A program made the translations under genes and the position numbers. Positions 38,295 through 47,640 of a DNA stretch of 64,000 bases are shown here, piece by piece; the first letter of the stretch is position 1; each line of letters starts with the position of its first letter. Location of the stretch: NCBI RefSeq assembly GCF_023913515.1, contig NZ_CP099393.1, positions 124,001 to 188,000 of the forward strand. The letters are read 5' to 3'. The stretch comes from Natronococcus sp. CG52 (GTDB lineage Archaea > Halobacteriota > Halobacteria > Halobacteriales > Natrialbaceae). The notes under the pieces are model-generated. The model was not told where the DNA came from, did no database searches, and saw only the letters and a list, made by a program, of their open reading frames with translations.

Positions 38295-38369
38295 TTACTC
38301 CGGTCCGGATCCCCGCTGGTCCAGTCAGCAAACGGGTGCCCCCGTCTCGAAGACGGTCGGCCATACGCC

Positions 38370-39040
38370 GTCCGGATAGAGAACAGAGAGACCGCTGCAC
38401 CGCCGGAGTGGCCCATGATCCCGATCCGATCGGACTGCTGCTCGATGAAGCCGACGAGGTGCAGCACGTCCCAGGCCCGTTCACCGCCAGTGTCCGACCG
38501 AACAGTTGACCGACTTTCTGCAGTCGCGTACACGCCCGATACCCGCCGGCTTCGAGTTCCGGCCCGGCGAGTTCGCCGAATGCACGCATATCCGGTGCGA
38601 GGGCTGCATACCCACGCTTTACCGCTTGGCGAGCGAAATCCCGCTACTTCTCGGCAATTTCCGTCCGATCATCGCCGACGACGCCAACAGTAAGTGCTTT
38701 CCCGTCCTCACAATGCCAGTGAACCGTGAGGACGACGGAATACGGCAGGTCGGCCGCGTCCGAGATAAGGAGATAGAACGGGATACGAAACCCGGGTTCC
38801 GTTCGGATGTGCCATTTCCGACGCTCGTAGCCGGATTTCGCTTCGGTCTCGAGACGTTCTGGCTCGAGATCGTACGACCCAGCCGCCCGAATCGCAGGAA
38901 AGCCGAGTACCGTCGCCAATTCCCGTCGCACGGCGTCCTGCCAGGATGCAAACTCGGTCCCGGTTTGACCGTCGTATCTGTACTCGCACGGGGACGCTCG
39001 ACGAAGCTGCTCAAGGTACTGTTGAAACCCATGGTGATCT
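38370..39040 (-). pseudogene. Alpha/beta hydrolase (acetyl xylan esterase-like), frameshifted
   Basis: Minus-strand pieces in three frames form one protein: ASWQDAVRRELATVLGFPAI, RIPFYLLISDAADLPYSVVLTVHWH, then a stop after EIAEK, ALAPDMRAFGELAGPELE, and finally ERAWDVLHLVGF plus IGIMGHSGGAAVSLF with the nucleophile elbow GHSGG. The catalytic Asp and His part beyond it is lost near 38370. The fold resembles acetyl xylan esterase or dienelactone-hydrolase-like proteins that deacetylate plant polysaccharide fragments. It is dead. Confidence 0.65.
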
Positions 39041-39183
39041 GCGATTCCTATATTTCCTCAAATACGAGAACTCACTCACCAATTGCTCTTTGGCCCGATA
39101 TTGGGCTCTCAATCAACTATCTGTGGTCCCGGGAGACTTCGGTAAGCGATGGATTTATACTATTCGGGAAATATTCAAATTCT

Positions 39184-40122
39184 ATGTCATTGTCAGCCGA
39201 CAAGGTACGGGAACGTCTCCGTGGCGTTGCCGTTGGCTTACTGACGCCGTTCGACAACGACCTCGAAATCAAACACGAGGAGATCGCGGAGAACGCTCAG
39301 GAGCTGTATGAGGATGGGATCCGAACGTTTCTGGCGACCGCGAACATCAGCGAGTACCACTCGCTCTCGGTGAGCGAGCGCGTCGACGTGGCCGAGACGA
39401 GCTTGGAAGCACTTCCCTCGGACGCCTGTGTCCTGGCCGGCGTCGGCGGCAGCACCCCGGACGCTCAGGAATTGATCCGCGCGTATGATCGCATCGACGT
39501 CGATGCGATGATGATCATGCCGCCGGACCACACCTATCTCCACGAGCAGGGGTTATTAGAGTACTACCGGGACCTCTCCTCTGTCACCGAGACACCGCTC
39601 GTCCCGTACGTCCGTGGCTTCGATCCGTCCGTCGACTACCTCACCAGCCTCACCCGAATCGAGGGCGTCGTCGGGATCAAGTACGCGCTGAAGGACCCGG
39701 TTAAACTCGGCGCGGCCGTCGCCGCCGGCGACGACGACGTCGTCTGGGTCAACGGCCTCGCAGAACCGTTCGCCGTCTCCTTCTGGGCTGAGGGCGCGGA
39801 GGGGTTCTCTGCGGGCGTCAGCAACTTCCGACCGGAAATCGGGCTCGAACTGTTCGACGCGCTCTCGGAAGGTAACTGGGAGAGCGCCAGCAAACTCCGG
39901 AATATCTGCCTACCATACCAGAACTTCCGGGACGAGACCGGGCAGGAAAACGAGATCGAAGGCGCGATCAGCGTCTCGGCGGTCAAAAAGGGACTCGAAC
40001 TCGCCGGACTCAACGGCGGCAATGTGCGAGAGCCGATCCGGCCGCTTGCCCCCGAGGAGGAGCAAAAAGCCGAACGGCTGTATAAACAACTTGAGGACGA
40101 CATCGAATCCCTCATTGAGTAA
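39184..40122 (+). CDS. DHDPS-family aldolase/dehydratase (third copy)
   Basis: A 312-residue protein starting MSLSADKVRERLRGVAVGLL, strongly similar throughout to the copy at 22214-23152. The shared words include RNIC(L/M)PYQ(N/K)FRDETG and GAISVSAVKKGLELAG. The Tyr in VPYVRGF and Lys in VGIKYALKDP are kept. GGATTTATACT near 39150-39158 is about 29 nt upstream, giving a leaderless message from ATG 39184 and excluding the long open upstream extension. It probably handles a 2-keto-3-deoxy sugar acid. Confidence 0.88.
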   Translation: MSLSADKVRERLRGVAVGLLTPFDNDLEIKHEEIAENAQELYEDGIRTFLATANISEYHSLSVSERVDVAETSLEALPSDACVLAGVGGSTPDAQELIRAYDRIDVDAMMIMPPDHTYLHEQGLLEYYRDLSSVTETPLVPYVRGFDPSVDYLTSLTRIEGVVGIKYALKDPVKLGAAVAAGDDDVVWVNGLAEPFAVSFWAEGAEGFSAGVSNFRPEIGLELFDALSEGNWESASKLRNICLPYQNFRDETGQENEIEGAISVSAVKKGLELAGLNGGNVREPIRPLAPEEEQKAERLYKQLEDDIESLIE

Positions 40123-40741
40123 TCGCGTCGTCCGGCTGTGATTCCGGGCAACAGCCGGATGGCAGCCATCTTTCCGATTACTTCCTTTTGCGCGAACCAT
40201 CGATACAGTAGTTTACGCAGGGCCTCCGTCGCGACTGTGTCGAAAAACTGGAGTGTAGTAGCTGTTATGTAGCTGCTGGCCAAGCCGTGAGAGGGAATTA
40301 TATCGACGATGTGTTCCCTTGATGGGAACGAGTTTTGATACGGTCGTGCGATCGTTTCCGATCGACGCTCACAGTATTTCGATCGTACAAATCCTCGAGG
40401 ATGCGAAAGAGGCAGCACATTGTCCCACCATACTGTCGCACGTGCCTCCAGATCGGTACCGCGTCGTCACATCGATTCGTGATGTTCGACGAATCGACGC
40501 CAATCACCGTGAACTCGAGAGAACGCAGGCGTCGATTTTGGTTCGGCTTTCGGGAATCGCCGGGTAAATGATTCTATTCCCAGAAATAACGGTTATCAAC
40601 TCGAACTGAGGGGGAGAGCAACAGTAATTTCCAGTCCTGACACATACGGATTGTCACATACTCACGCGTAACAAGGCATATTACAGATGTACAGTTGTAA
40701 TTGTTCGCGGTGAGAGAATTAATCTCGCCCTCAACCGATCC
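40123..40741. other. Intergenic region with operator-like repeat
   Basis: About 620 bases after the DHDPS-family gene. It contains the perfect 17-bp repeat at 40313-40329. An AAATAACGG and GAATTAAT-rich promoter-like patch near 40580-40730 could have served the CBM9 remnant. No gene is convincing. Confidence 0.4.
40313..40329. promoter_or_regulatory. Candidate operator, site 4
   Basis: GTTCCCTTGATGGGAAC is a perfect inverted repeat with the same arms and 5-base centre as site 2 at 18891. It shares GTTCCCTTGA with site 1 upstream of the IclR gene. It lies 190 bases after the DHDPS-family gene and 413 bases before the CBM9 remnant. Confidence 0.55.
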
Positions 40742-41031
40742 GCGTCGTGAAAGATGAACGGTGAAGACCACGATATCACCGCTGACGTGTCTGAACGCAA
40801 CAAACCGACGTATAAGGACAATCCGGTCGAATTCTTCGCCGTCCCCAATTCAGGCAATGATTCACGCGGTAATTCAACTTCAAGTCCAGCTGCTGTGGTC
40901 AGTTCAAACTCGCCTGGCAGGAACGCGACTGGGAGGCGCGCGAAATCGGCCGCGGCCTCGTCTCGGCCGACGTCGCCGCGGAAATCAAGGTAGCGACGTC
41001 TGTTCCCGGTTCGACGAAAGAAAGTAGCCCC
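40742..41031 (+). pseudogene. CBM9-like protein fragment
   Basis: A fragment matching the middle of the intact CBM9-like protein at 25155-25829: DITADVSERNKPTYKDNPVEFF, then one frame over CCGQFKLAWQERDWEAREIG and ATSVPGSTKESSPKDEEW. The N-terminal third and the C-terminus are missing, and a frameshift lies near 40870. It ends at TGA where an unrelated fragment begins. Confidence 0.7.
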
Positions 41032-41039
41032 AAGGATGA

Positions 41040-41215
41040 GGAATGGTGACTCGGCGTGCCGGGCAGTCACCTCCCGACAGGAGCGAGACACACCCTCAAG
41101 GAAATCGGCTACGGCGACTGGATTGTGCTCGAAACCGCGGCGCCAACTGATCTGCTGTTGGATGCTGAGACGAACCTACAGCGGGCGCGGAGCTTTTTTC
41201 ATAATTGGCCTGAAT
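41040..41215 (+). pseudogene. Sugar phosphate isomerase/epimerase C-terminal fragment
   Basis: Directly after the CBM9 fragment the frame reads VPGSH, then TLKEIGYGDWIVLETAAPTD and ETNLQRARSFF. This resembles the last strand and helix of xylose-isomerase-like TIM-barrel epimerases. Nothing of the barrel's earlier strands is present. It is evidence of a deletion that joined two former genes. Confidence 0.55.
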
Positions 41216-41549
41216 GGTTTCGAGTTCATTACCTCGCGCTCACGTTCTGCCAACGTATCACCTCGCATAAACTCGTACTCATTCACACCGAACCCAACGC
41301 TTCACGAGTGATGCCACTCGAACTGCTCTCGAGTCCCCATTTTGGGAATCCGTGCGGAAGCCTATTTCTTAGGCCCAGTCTTTCCAAATAGAAGCGGCGG
41401 TATCCTTAGAGGAAATCGAAATAAATATTTCCTGTCACCAAATTTTCTTGTGCTATCGTTCTACACCATCTGTATGGAGCCAGAAATAACCCGGGTTGAA
41501 GCTATCGAGTTCAACTATCCGATCAAAAATGTTGGAACCGATGGAGAAG

Positions 41550-41557
41550 GATTCAAC
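41550..41557. repeat. 8-bp target duplication of the IS5-type element, left copy
   Basis: GATTCAAC, repeated exactly at 43202-43209 on the far side of the IS5-type element. Confidence 0.9.
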
Positions 41558-42387
41558 GGCTCTGTTGAATCGCTGTAAGGCGGTGGATTTCACTGTTTGA
41601 TGGCACGCTTGATGTTGTAGACGACACACATCAGAGCGATTTCACGGAACTCTCGACACCAGCCACGCGCTCGCACAGCGTAGCCGAGCGAGCGCTTGAC
41701 GGCTGAGTTGACGGTTTCGGTCATTGACCGCTGAGCGTACCGGTCTTCGTCAATTCGGGCGTTGTGTGCGTGATCGTACGGTGCGAAGATTCGGTGTTTG
41801 ATCAGTGTGTGAATGTCGAGTTCACGGAGCCGTTCGCGGAGTTGTTGCTTGTCATAGCCCTTCTCAGCGGCCAGTGACCGCAGATCGCCCGCGTTCCGGC
41901 GGGCGATCTGCTCACAGAGATCCGCGTCACTGCCGTCTAACGTCGTCGAATAGTGAAGATCGAGCACAGTTTGCGTTGCTGTATCGACGAGTTTTGTGAC
42001 CTTGAGCGTTTGAACGCGGTAATTCGTTCGTTGGCAGTAGTGGCGGCTCGCACGATCTCGTTCGTAGAATGTGTCGTCGATAGCAGCGTGTTCGGATGAA
42101 TCGTGTAGCTGCGCCGACTGGCGCAGCAACACTCGACAGACGCTCATCTCGATCCGGTCAAACGCCTTACACAGGGTGGAAGGTGCGGGGAGATCGGCCG
42201 CATTGAGGCCGATCTCGCCTGTTATTTGCGGCATTTCCTTCAGCAGATCGATGGTCATTCGGTAGGTGGCATCGAGGTAAATCCGGAGACAGTGCAGCGA
42301 AACGAGGGCATAGTCGGCGAATCCGCCGCCACCGCTCGGGGCGGCGGATTCGCCTCGTTCACCCGTAACTCTTTGTGCAATCGAGAC

Positions 42388-43083
42388 GGTCGTGTTTAGT
42401 TTGTAGCATTGTGCCAGACGGCGAAGGCTTGGAGCCACGATTCTGCGGTCGTTGGTCTCGCGTGGTTGAAACAGTTTGAGAAGGAAGAGGTTCGGCGTTT
42501 TACCTCCCGAAAGATACGTTCAACAGCGTTCCGATTTCCGTGTTTCTCGTATCGAAATCGGAGCCCACGTCGCCGGAGTGCTGTCTGAAGATGGTGTGCT
42601 CCATCGACGAGAAACACGGTGTTGGAGAGATCATGTTTCTCAGCTAGTTCCCGCAGAAAGATCTCTGTCACAGCGGTCGTAGTCGTCGAAAATAGCCGTA
42701 TATGGAGCAATTCGTTCGTTTCGGGATTGACCGCAGCGTACAGCCAGTACTGCTGATCGCCGATCCGAATCACGGTCTCGTCGAGCGCGACGTGATTCGG
42801 AGAGACCCTATCAGTCGGCTGGAGATCGCACTTGTGCACCCAGTCGTGGACTGCTTTCCATGATCGTTCGACACCGAACTTCTCTAATTCTCGAACGGTA
42901 TTCGAAAGCGAGAGGCCAGCCAAATGGAGTCGAATACCGAGCTCCATCAGCTGACGCGGTGTCCGCTCTCGCTCCACAAAACTCAAATCGATCCAGTCGC
43001 TACACCCGCTGAGGCGGTCGATTTTTGGCATGGACACCATGAAATCGTGCCGCCTCACTTTTCACGCTTAACTAAACACCGCC
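42388..43083 (-). mobile_element. IS6-family insertion sequence, copy 2, with target duplication
   Basis: A 696-bp element with terminal inverted repeats GGTCGTGTTTAGTT and GGCGGTGTTTAGTT. It is flanked on both sides by ATCGAGAC (42380-42387 and 43084-43091). The perfect duplication shows a direct insertion into the IS5-type transposase gene with no later rearrangement at this site. Confidence 0.95.
42396..43058 (-). CDS. IS6-family transposase
   Basis: An intact 220-residue transposase. An N-terminal zinc-less helix-turn-helix region (TPRQLMELGIRLHLAGLSLSN, VERSWKAVHDWVHKC) precedes a DDE core: Asp in HVALDETVIR, Asp in FLVDGAHH and Glu in GNRNAVERIFREVKRR. It ends SWLQAFAVWHNATN. It is nearly identical to copy 1 at 5548-6210, which has a stop at codon 163. 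It could mobilise both copies. Confidence 0.93.
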   Translation of the reverse strand: MRRHDFMVSMPKIDRLSGCSDWIDLSFVERERTPRQLMELGIRLHLAGLSLSNTVRELEKFGVERSWKAVHDWVHKCDLQPTDRVSPNHVALDETVIRIGDQQYWLYAAVNPETNELLHIRLFSTTTTAVTEIFLRELAEKHDLSNTVFLVDGAHHLQTALRRRGLRFRYEKHGNRNAVERIFREVKRRTSSFSNCFNHARPTTAESWLQAFAVWHNATN

Positions 43084-44303
43084 ATCGAGACACAACGCTC
43101 GGTGAAGCGGGAGATTTGCGTCATGGACAACTAAATTCTCCCGCTTCAACTCCTTTGATTTACTGACCTTCCCCTACGCCGTCTAGTGATTCAACGCAGC
43201 CGATTCAACCTAGTGTACGAACCGGAATCGACCCTCGAGAGTTCTACGCTAGCGATCAAGGTTCATACGAATACAGACGTTACTGGTGAGTACGTCCTCG
43301 TCACTTCGACCGCACCCGACCAGATCGCCTCATACGCGAAGTATCTCGTCGGGAAAAATCCACTACGACGCGAACGACATTGGAGTGAGATCAAACGCGG
43401 CCTACGAAAGTATGACCGGATGGGGATCGGTCCGCTTGATATCGCTCTCTGGGATTTCGCCGGAAAGCACTACGATGCACCAATTCACGAATTGCTCGGA
43501 ACGTACCGAAAACAGATCCCCCACTTACGCTTCAACGTACCACGCCGACGATAACGGCGGACTCAACTCGCCCGAAGCTTACGCCGACTTCGCCGAGCAG
43601 TGTCACGAGATGGGATACGAGGGATTCAAGATCCACGGCTGGGGAGGCAGCGACGAGCAGCGGGACATCGACCGCGAGATCAAGACGGTCCACGAGGTCG
43701 GTGATTGAGTCGGCGACGAAATGGGCCTCATGCTCGACCCCGCCTGCGAGTACGAGACGTTCGGCGACGCGGTGAAGGTCGGAAAGGCCTGTGACGAACA
43801 GGACTTCTTCTGGTACGAGGATTCGTATCGGGACGGGGGGAATCTCACAGCACACCGACCGAAAACTACGGGAGTCAATCAATACGCCGTTGCTCTTGAC
43901 AGAACACATCCGCGGACTGGAACCGTTTACCGATTTCATCGTAACGAAGCGACAGATTTTATTAGAGCTGATCCGGAGTACGACGGAGGGATCACCGGTG
44001 CGATCAAGCGAGCCCGGATCGCCGAAGGATTCGGCCTCGACGTCGAAATTCACGCACCTGGTCCTGCCCACCGTCACTGCATTGCAGCGATGCGAAACGC
44101 TAACTATTACGAGGTTGCTCTCGTCCACCCTGACTGTCAGAATACGCAGCCGCCGATTTACCGGTGTGGATACTCTGACATGGTCGACACTATTAACGAC
44201 GAAGGATACGTCGAAGTACCTGACGGACTCGGGCCCGGGGTCGAATATGATTGGGAGTACATCGAAGAAATGCAGGCTGGTTCGGTTCGCGTTTACGAAT
44301 AAA

Positions 44304-45403
44304 ATGACGTATCGTACAGGAATCATCGGCACGGGTGGTATCGCCGGAATGGGAATCCTCGGTATGCACAATGAGGTCAAGATCGGCCGGGAAAATCCGA
44401 GCCAGTTACGCCGGCGGGTTTGAGGCGCAGGACGAGATTGAGCTTGTCACGGCTGCTGACGTCGACGAAGAGAAACTCGAACGGTTCGGAACGGCATGGA
44501 ACATCCCCGCCGAACGCCGATACGTCGGACACGAGGCAATGCTCGCGACCGAAGAGCTGGACATTGTGTCGGTGTGTACTCCGTCGTACTTACACCACGA
44601 GCACGTTATCGACGCAGCGAGGTCGAAAGCCGATCCCGATCTTATCTGGTGTGGAAAGCTGATCGCCTCACGGGTCAGCGCCGCAGAGGAAATGACGTCG
44701 GCATGTGTAGAGAACGATATCGAACTGCTTGTCAACCACTCGTTCCGGTTTACCGACAAACAGCGGTAGCTCAAGCGGCTTATTTAGGAGGAGAAGCTCC
44801 TCGGTGAGATTCAGTCAGTCAGCACGCAGTTTCGCATGGAACCTCTGAGGAACTCGATACATCTGATCGACACGTTGGTGTACCTCCTGAATGCGCGAGC
44901 CAAAAATCATTTCGAGTCACATTACCGGCGAAAACGAGGCCGTCGATAGTCTCAATGCTAACCAAACCGTCGACGACGCTGGCGGAAGCGGTTTCGTCGT
45001 GATAGACGATAGCACGTTCGTCACCGTCGACTGTACGATCCCACGGGAGTAGTCGTCAATGACGATCTCGATCATCGGATCGAACAGCAAACTCTACCGG
45101 AACAACGACGACGGAGAGTGGCGGTACTGGCGACTCGCAGATGATGGAACTCACGTCGAGGAGACTCTTCCCGGCATTGAGGGAGCCTGGACTTGGGAAG
45201 ACGATTACAGGGGGGCGTTTAGTAACGCTGCTTCCCACATCGTCGACGTGCTGGACGGACGTGCCGAAAACGCGTCGCCCGGCGAAGAAGCGACCCGAAG
45301 TCTCGAGATCATCATCGCCTTCTACCTCTCGCACCACACGAACGGACAGATCGACGTGCCGCTCGCGAGGCCGCTTCGTAACGTGCGCGTCACGTCTTGG
45401 TAG
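44304..45403 (+). pseudogene. Gfo/Idh/MocA-family oxidoreductase, multiply disrupted
   Basis: The start MTYRTGIIGTGGIAGMG is a Rossmann motif. After a shift near 44390 it continues with FEAQDEIELVTAADVDEEKL, VCTPSYLHHEHVIDAA and NHSFRFTDKQR. Stops at 44767 and 44788, further shifts and a damaged middle follow. The C-terminal domain resumes near 45050 with MTISIIGSNSKLYRNNDD, ending DVLDGRAENASPGEEA and LIIAF-like helices. Such enzymes oxidise or reduce sugars and inositols with NAD(P). It begins 1 base after the enolase-family remnant, so the two formed an operon. Confidence 0.8.
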
Positions 45404-45599
45404 TCCGGACGGGACGCGTTTACTTCGGGGACCGGGCGAGTGATTCCTCTCGCAGTCAATACCTACCCAAAAGTGACAGTTCACAGCGTATTTCCTATCA
45501 TCTACCGAGAATATGCATACTCTCGGCAAGTACGCCAGTACATCGGTCTCGCCACACCTAACATTGTCGTTTTTCGGAGCAGAGCACACAAATATCCAG

Positions 45600-45993
45600 C
45601 GAAGGTTGTGCGGATGCACTTCAGTCGCGCCTTCCGGAATACGATCTCGAGTTAGCGTCGACGCCACAGGAAGAGAGAATTGATCGAACATGCACCGATT
45701 GCGACCGGGCTCAACATCGATACGGAGCTGTTCTCCAGTGCGTCTTCTCTCGAGCTATTTGCCGGTGCCTCTGCAGGCGTGGGGTACCTCCCCTGGAAAC
45801 ACTCGCAAAGAACGGCGCCTCGGTGACAAACGTCTCTGGGATCTACGCGCCGAATATTGCCGAGCACGTCTTCGGAAATCTACTCGTGTTCGCCCGACGG
45901 CTCCACGAAGGATGGCGTCGTCAGCACAACAACGAGTGGCGCCGTTTCCCGGCACGTGAACTCAACGGGAGTACAGTGACCGTCGTTGGGATC
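45600..45993 (+). pseudogene. D-2-hydroxyacid dehydrogenase N-terminal fragment
   Basis: Pieces in several frames give LPEYDLELASTPQEERELIEH, PIATGLNIDTELFSSASSLEL, FAGASAGVGYLPLETLAKNG, VTNVSGIYAPNIAEHVFGNLL and RELNGSTVTVVG. This is the substrate-binding half of a 2-hydroxyacid dehydrogenase up to the start of the Rossmann fold. At about 45993 it is cut and joined head-to-head to an SDR fragment on the other strand. Confidence 0.72.
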
Positions 45994-46217
45994 TCTTCGG
46001 GTTGCGAAAGGTCTGCCGCTATCCCGATGACATCTCCGTCGCCGATTTTGTCGAGTTCTGCAGCTGTCACTTCTACGTCGGATTCGGTCCGTGAGTTCAC
46101 GACGACATCCGCGTTCGCCTCGGCGAACGCTTTGACGATACCGTAACCGATACCACGGGTTGGTCCGGTGACGATGGCGCTCTCTCCTCGATACTCGTAT
46201 GTTGTGCTTCCAATCAT
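45994..46217 (-). pseudogene. Short-chain dehydrogenase N-terminal fragment
   Basis: Starts MIGSTTYEYRGESAIVTG and includes the NAD motif TGPTRGIGYGI, then VVVNSRTESDVEV and GIAADLSQPEE. The protein is cut after about 74 residues at the junction near 45993, so the active site is missing. TAAGTATGTCATTAAC upstream near 46225 may be its old promoter. Confidence 0.75.
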
Positions 46218-46379
46218 ATCGAATACTGTTAATGACATACTTATATAGATATACGGTCACGTCGTTACGATCGACTTCGAGTACCGATTATAGGCCGTGA
46301 TTCTGAGACGCGGACAGATACCTCGCTTCCAAGAAACGATCATGCCTGGCCGATAGCGACGATACTGGACCTATATCTA

Positions 46380-46770
46380 TCGCGCCTCCGGCATCGACGC
46401 CGTACAGGCTGACGCACATGGCGGAACGCGCGTATATTTACACTGCACGGCGCTCGGAAAAGCGATTCTTGCTTACCTTCCCGAAGAACGAGTCGACGCG
46501 ATCATTGACCGACATGGTTTACAGAGAGTAGGATAACGGGCCGGGACGAACTTCACGCGGAACTTGCCGACGTTCGGAAGCGCGGAATCGCCTTTGTCCG
46601 AAAAAGAGCGCGTCAACGGGCTTCGGTGTGCAGCGGCACCGATTTGTAGCAATACCGGTCGGGTCTTTGGGGGCGATTTCGCTATCCGGTCCGACGACGC
46701 GAATCACGGTGAGCACCTCGAAGAACGAATACTTTCCCTGCTAGAGCGACGAACATTATTGAACTCAATA
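46380..46770 (+). pseudogene. IclR-family regulator, C-terminal remnant
   Basis: Reads [30 protein letters not shown], then after gaps ERVNGLRCAAAPICSNTGRVFGG and GEHLEERILSLLER. These are the LGKA and GLRCxAAP signatures of the IclR effector domain. The DNA-binding domain is gone and several shifts are present. It resembles the intact IclR at 57590-58363 as well as the one at 7032. Confidence 0.75.
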
Positions 46771-46894
46771 TCGCGTACTCCTAGCGGTTTCGGTGACCCG
46801 AGCGCAAACGGTCCCTTTGAGAACGAACGCGTCCTGTAGGGATTTTGGGCTGGCTTCGTAATGCTACAGGCGTGGACGTTACTACTGTTCTGGA

Positions 46895-47640
46895 TCTAGC
46901 ATCTGAACTGGATGTACCGGCCGGCGTTCGAGCAGCGCGTCCAGCTGCTCGTGACACGAGGTCCCCGAGGCGACGACCAGTCGGTCGCCCGTCTCGGGGG
47001 TGGTGAACTGTTCCTGTAACCGCTTCCTGATTTCCATACTCAGATCGTAGTACTCGCGCTTATAGCCGAAGCTGCCGGTCATCCCGCAGTACTCGACGTC
47101 TGAGGTCTCAACATCGTATCCCAGTCGCTCGAGCACCGCGGTTGTGTGTGCCTCGAGGCCGAGGGTACGCTGCTGGCAGTGGCTATGGTAGGCCAGCCGC
47201 TCGTCACCCGTCCGGAGGGAATCCGCGTCTCCATCGTTCTTGAGCAGGCCTAGACGTACTCGAGGGTCTCGTAGCTCCCTTCAGAAATTGCCTCGTAGTC
47301 GGCCGGCGTGAGGGGCTTCTCGTAGTCGCCACGGAACATCGCCAGGTCGCCGGGCTCGATCACGACGGCGTAGTCCCCGCTCTCAAGGAATGGACGGAGC
47401 GTCTCGACAACCGATTCGGCCTTCCGTTCCGCCGTCGCGATCATGCACTGAGAGAGTGGTGCACGGCCGCTTCCCGGAATATCGGGAATCCCGACGGCGA
47501 CGCCGAGAGATTCAAGGACGCGAACGGCGGCTTTTCCGCGGTCGACCTGAACGTGGTACGTGTAGATGTCAGGGTAGAGGACCGCGGTCCGGTCGGCCTC
47601 GGCCGGGTCGACCTGAGAATTATGATATCAGGTCTCATGT
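46895..47640 (-). pseudogene. FAD-linked oxidase/Fe-S protein (D-lactate dehydrogenase-like), C-terminal remnant
   Basis: The minus strand encodes DRTAVLYPDIYTYHVQVD-like text, then LSQCMIATAERKAESVVETLRPFL and VIEPGDLAMFRGDYEKPL. After a shift and stop near 47252, HSHCQQRTLGLEAHTTAVLERLGYDVE, YCGMTGSFGYKREYYDLS and ASGTSCHEQLDALL follow. Cysteine-rich CCG-type segments like these end the large FAD-plus-[4Fe-4S] oxidases that oxidise D-lactate or glycolate. The FAD domain is absent. Confidence 0.7.

Larger units (their letters stand above)
41590..43124 (-). pseudogene. IS5-type transposase split by an IS6 insertion
   Basis: The N-terminus MTQISRFTERCVS is encoded at 43084-43124. It is separated by IS6 copy 2 from the remainder IAQRVTGERGESAAPSGGGG, DYALVSLHCLRIYLDATYR, DDTFYERDRASRHYCQRTNYR and LAAEKGYDKQQLRERLRE, down to the stop at 41590. 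The catalytic DDE regions lie in the longer piece. Joined, the protein would be about 265 residues and otherwise complete, so the element was probably active until the IS6 insertion. Confidence 0.92.
41558..43201 (-). mobile_element. IS5-type haloarchaeal insertion sequence, interrupted
   Basis: The ends are GGCTCTGTTGAATC at 41558 and, on the other strand, GGCTGCGTTGAATC from 43201, flanked by the direct repeat GATTCAAC (41550-41557 and 43202-43209). Without the nested IS6 element and its extra 8-bp copy the element is 940 bp. It carries one transposase gene, now split. Confidence 0.9.
41474..44302 (+). pseudogene. Enolase-superfamily (mandelate racemase-type) gene split by nested IS elements
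   Basis: The 5' exon-like part 41474-41557 encodes MEPEITRVEAIEFNYPIKN and ends EGFN. After the IS block the frame resumes exactly with FNLVYEPESTLESS at 43203, so removing the insertion and one target copy restores the reading frame. Further on, DIALWDFAGKHYDAPIHELL, YEGFKIHGWGG, MLDPACEYE, FWYEDSYRDGG and EIHAPGPAHRHCIAAMRN appear, but in alternating frames with shifts near 43520, 43705, 43845 and 43960. The gene was therefore already decaying or decayed afterwards. A promoter-like AAATAAATATTT lies at 41419-41431. The Gfo/Idh gene follows 1 base later. Confidence 0.88.

Noticed and set aside
38506-39183. Upstream extension of the DHDPS-family frame
   Set aside because: The family begins at MSLSADKV, a TATA box sits 29 nt before that ATG, and the opposite strand carries esterase remnants.
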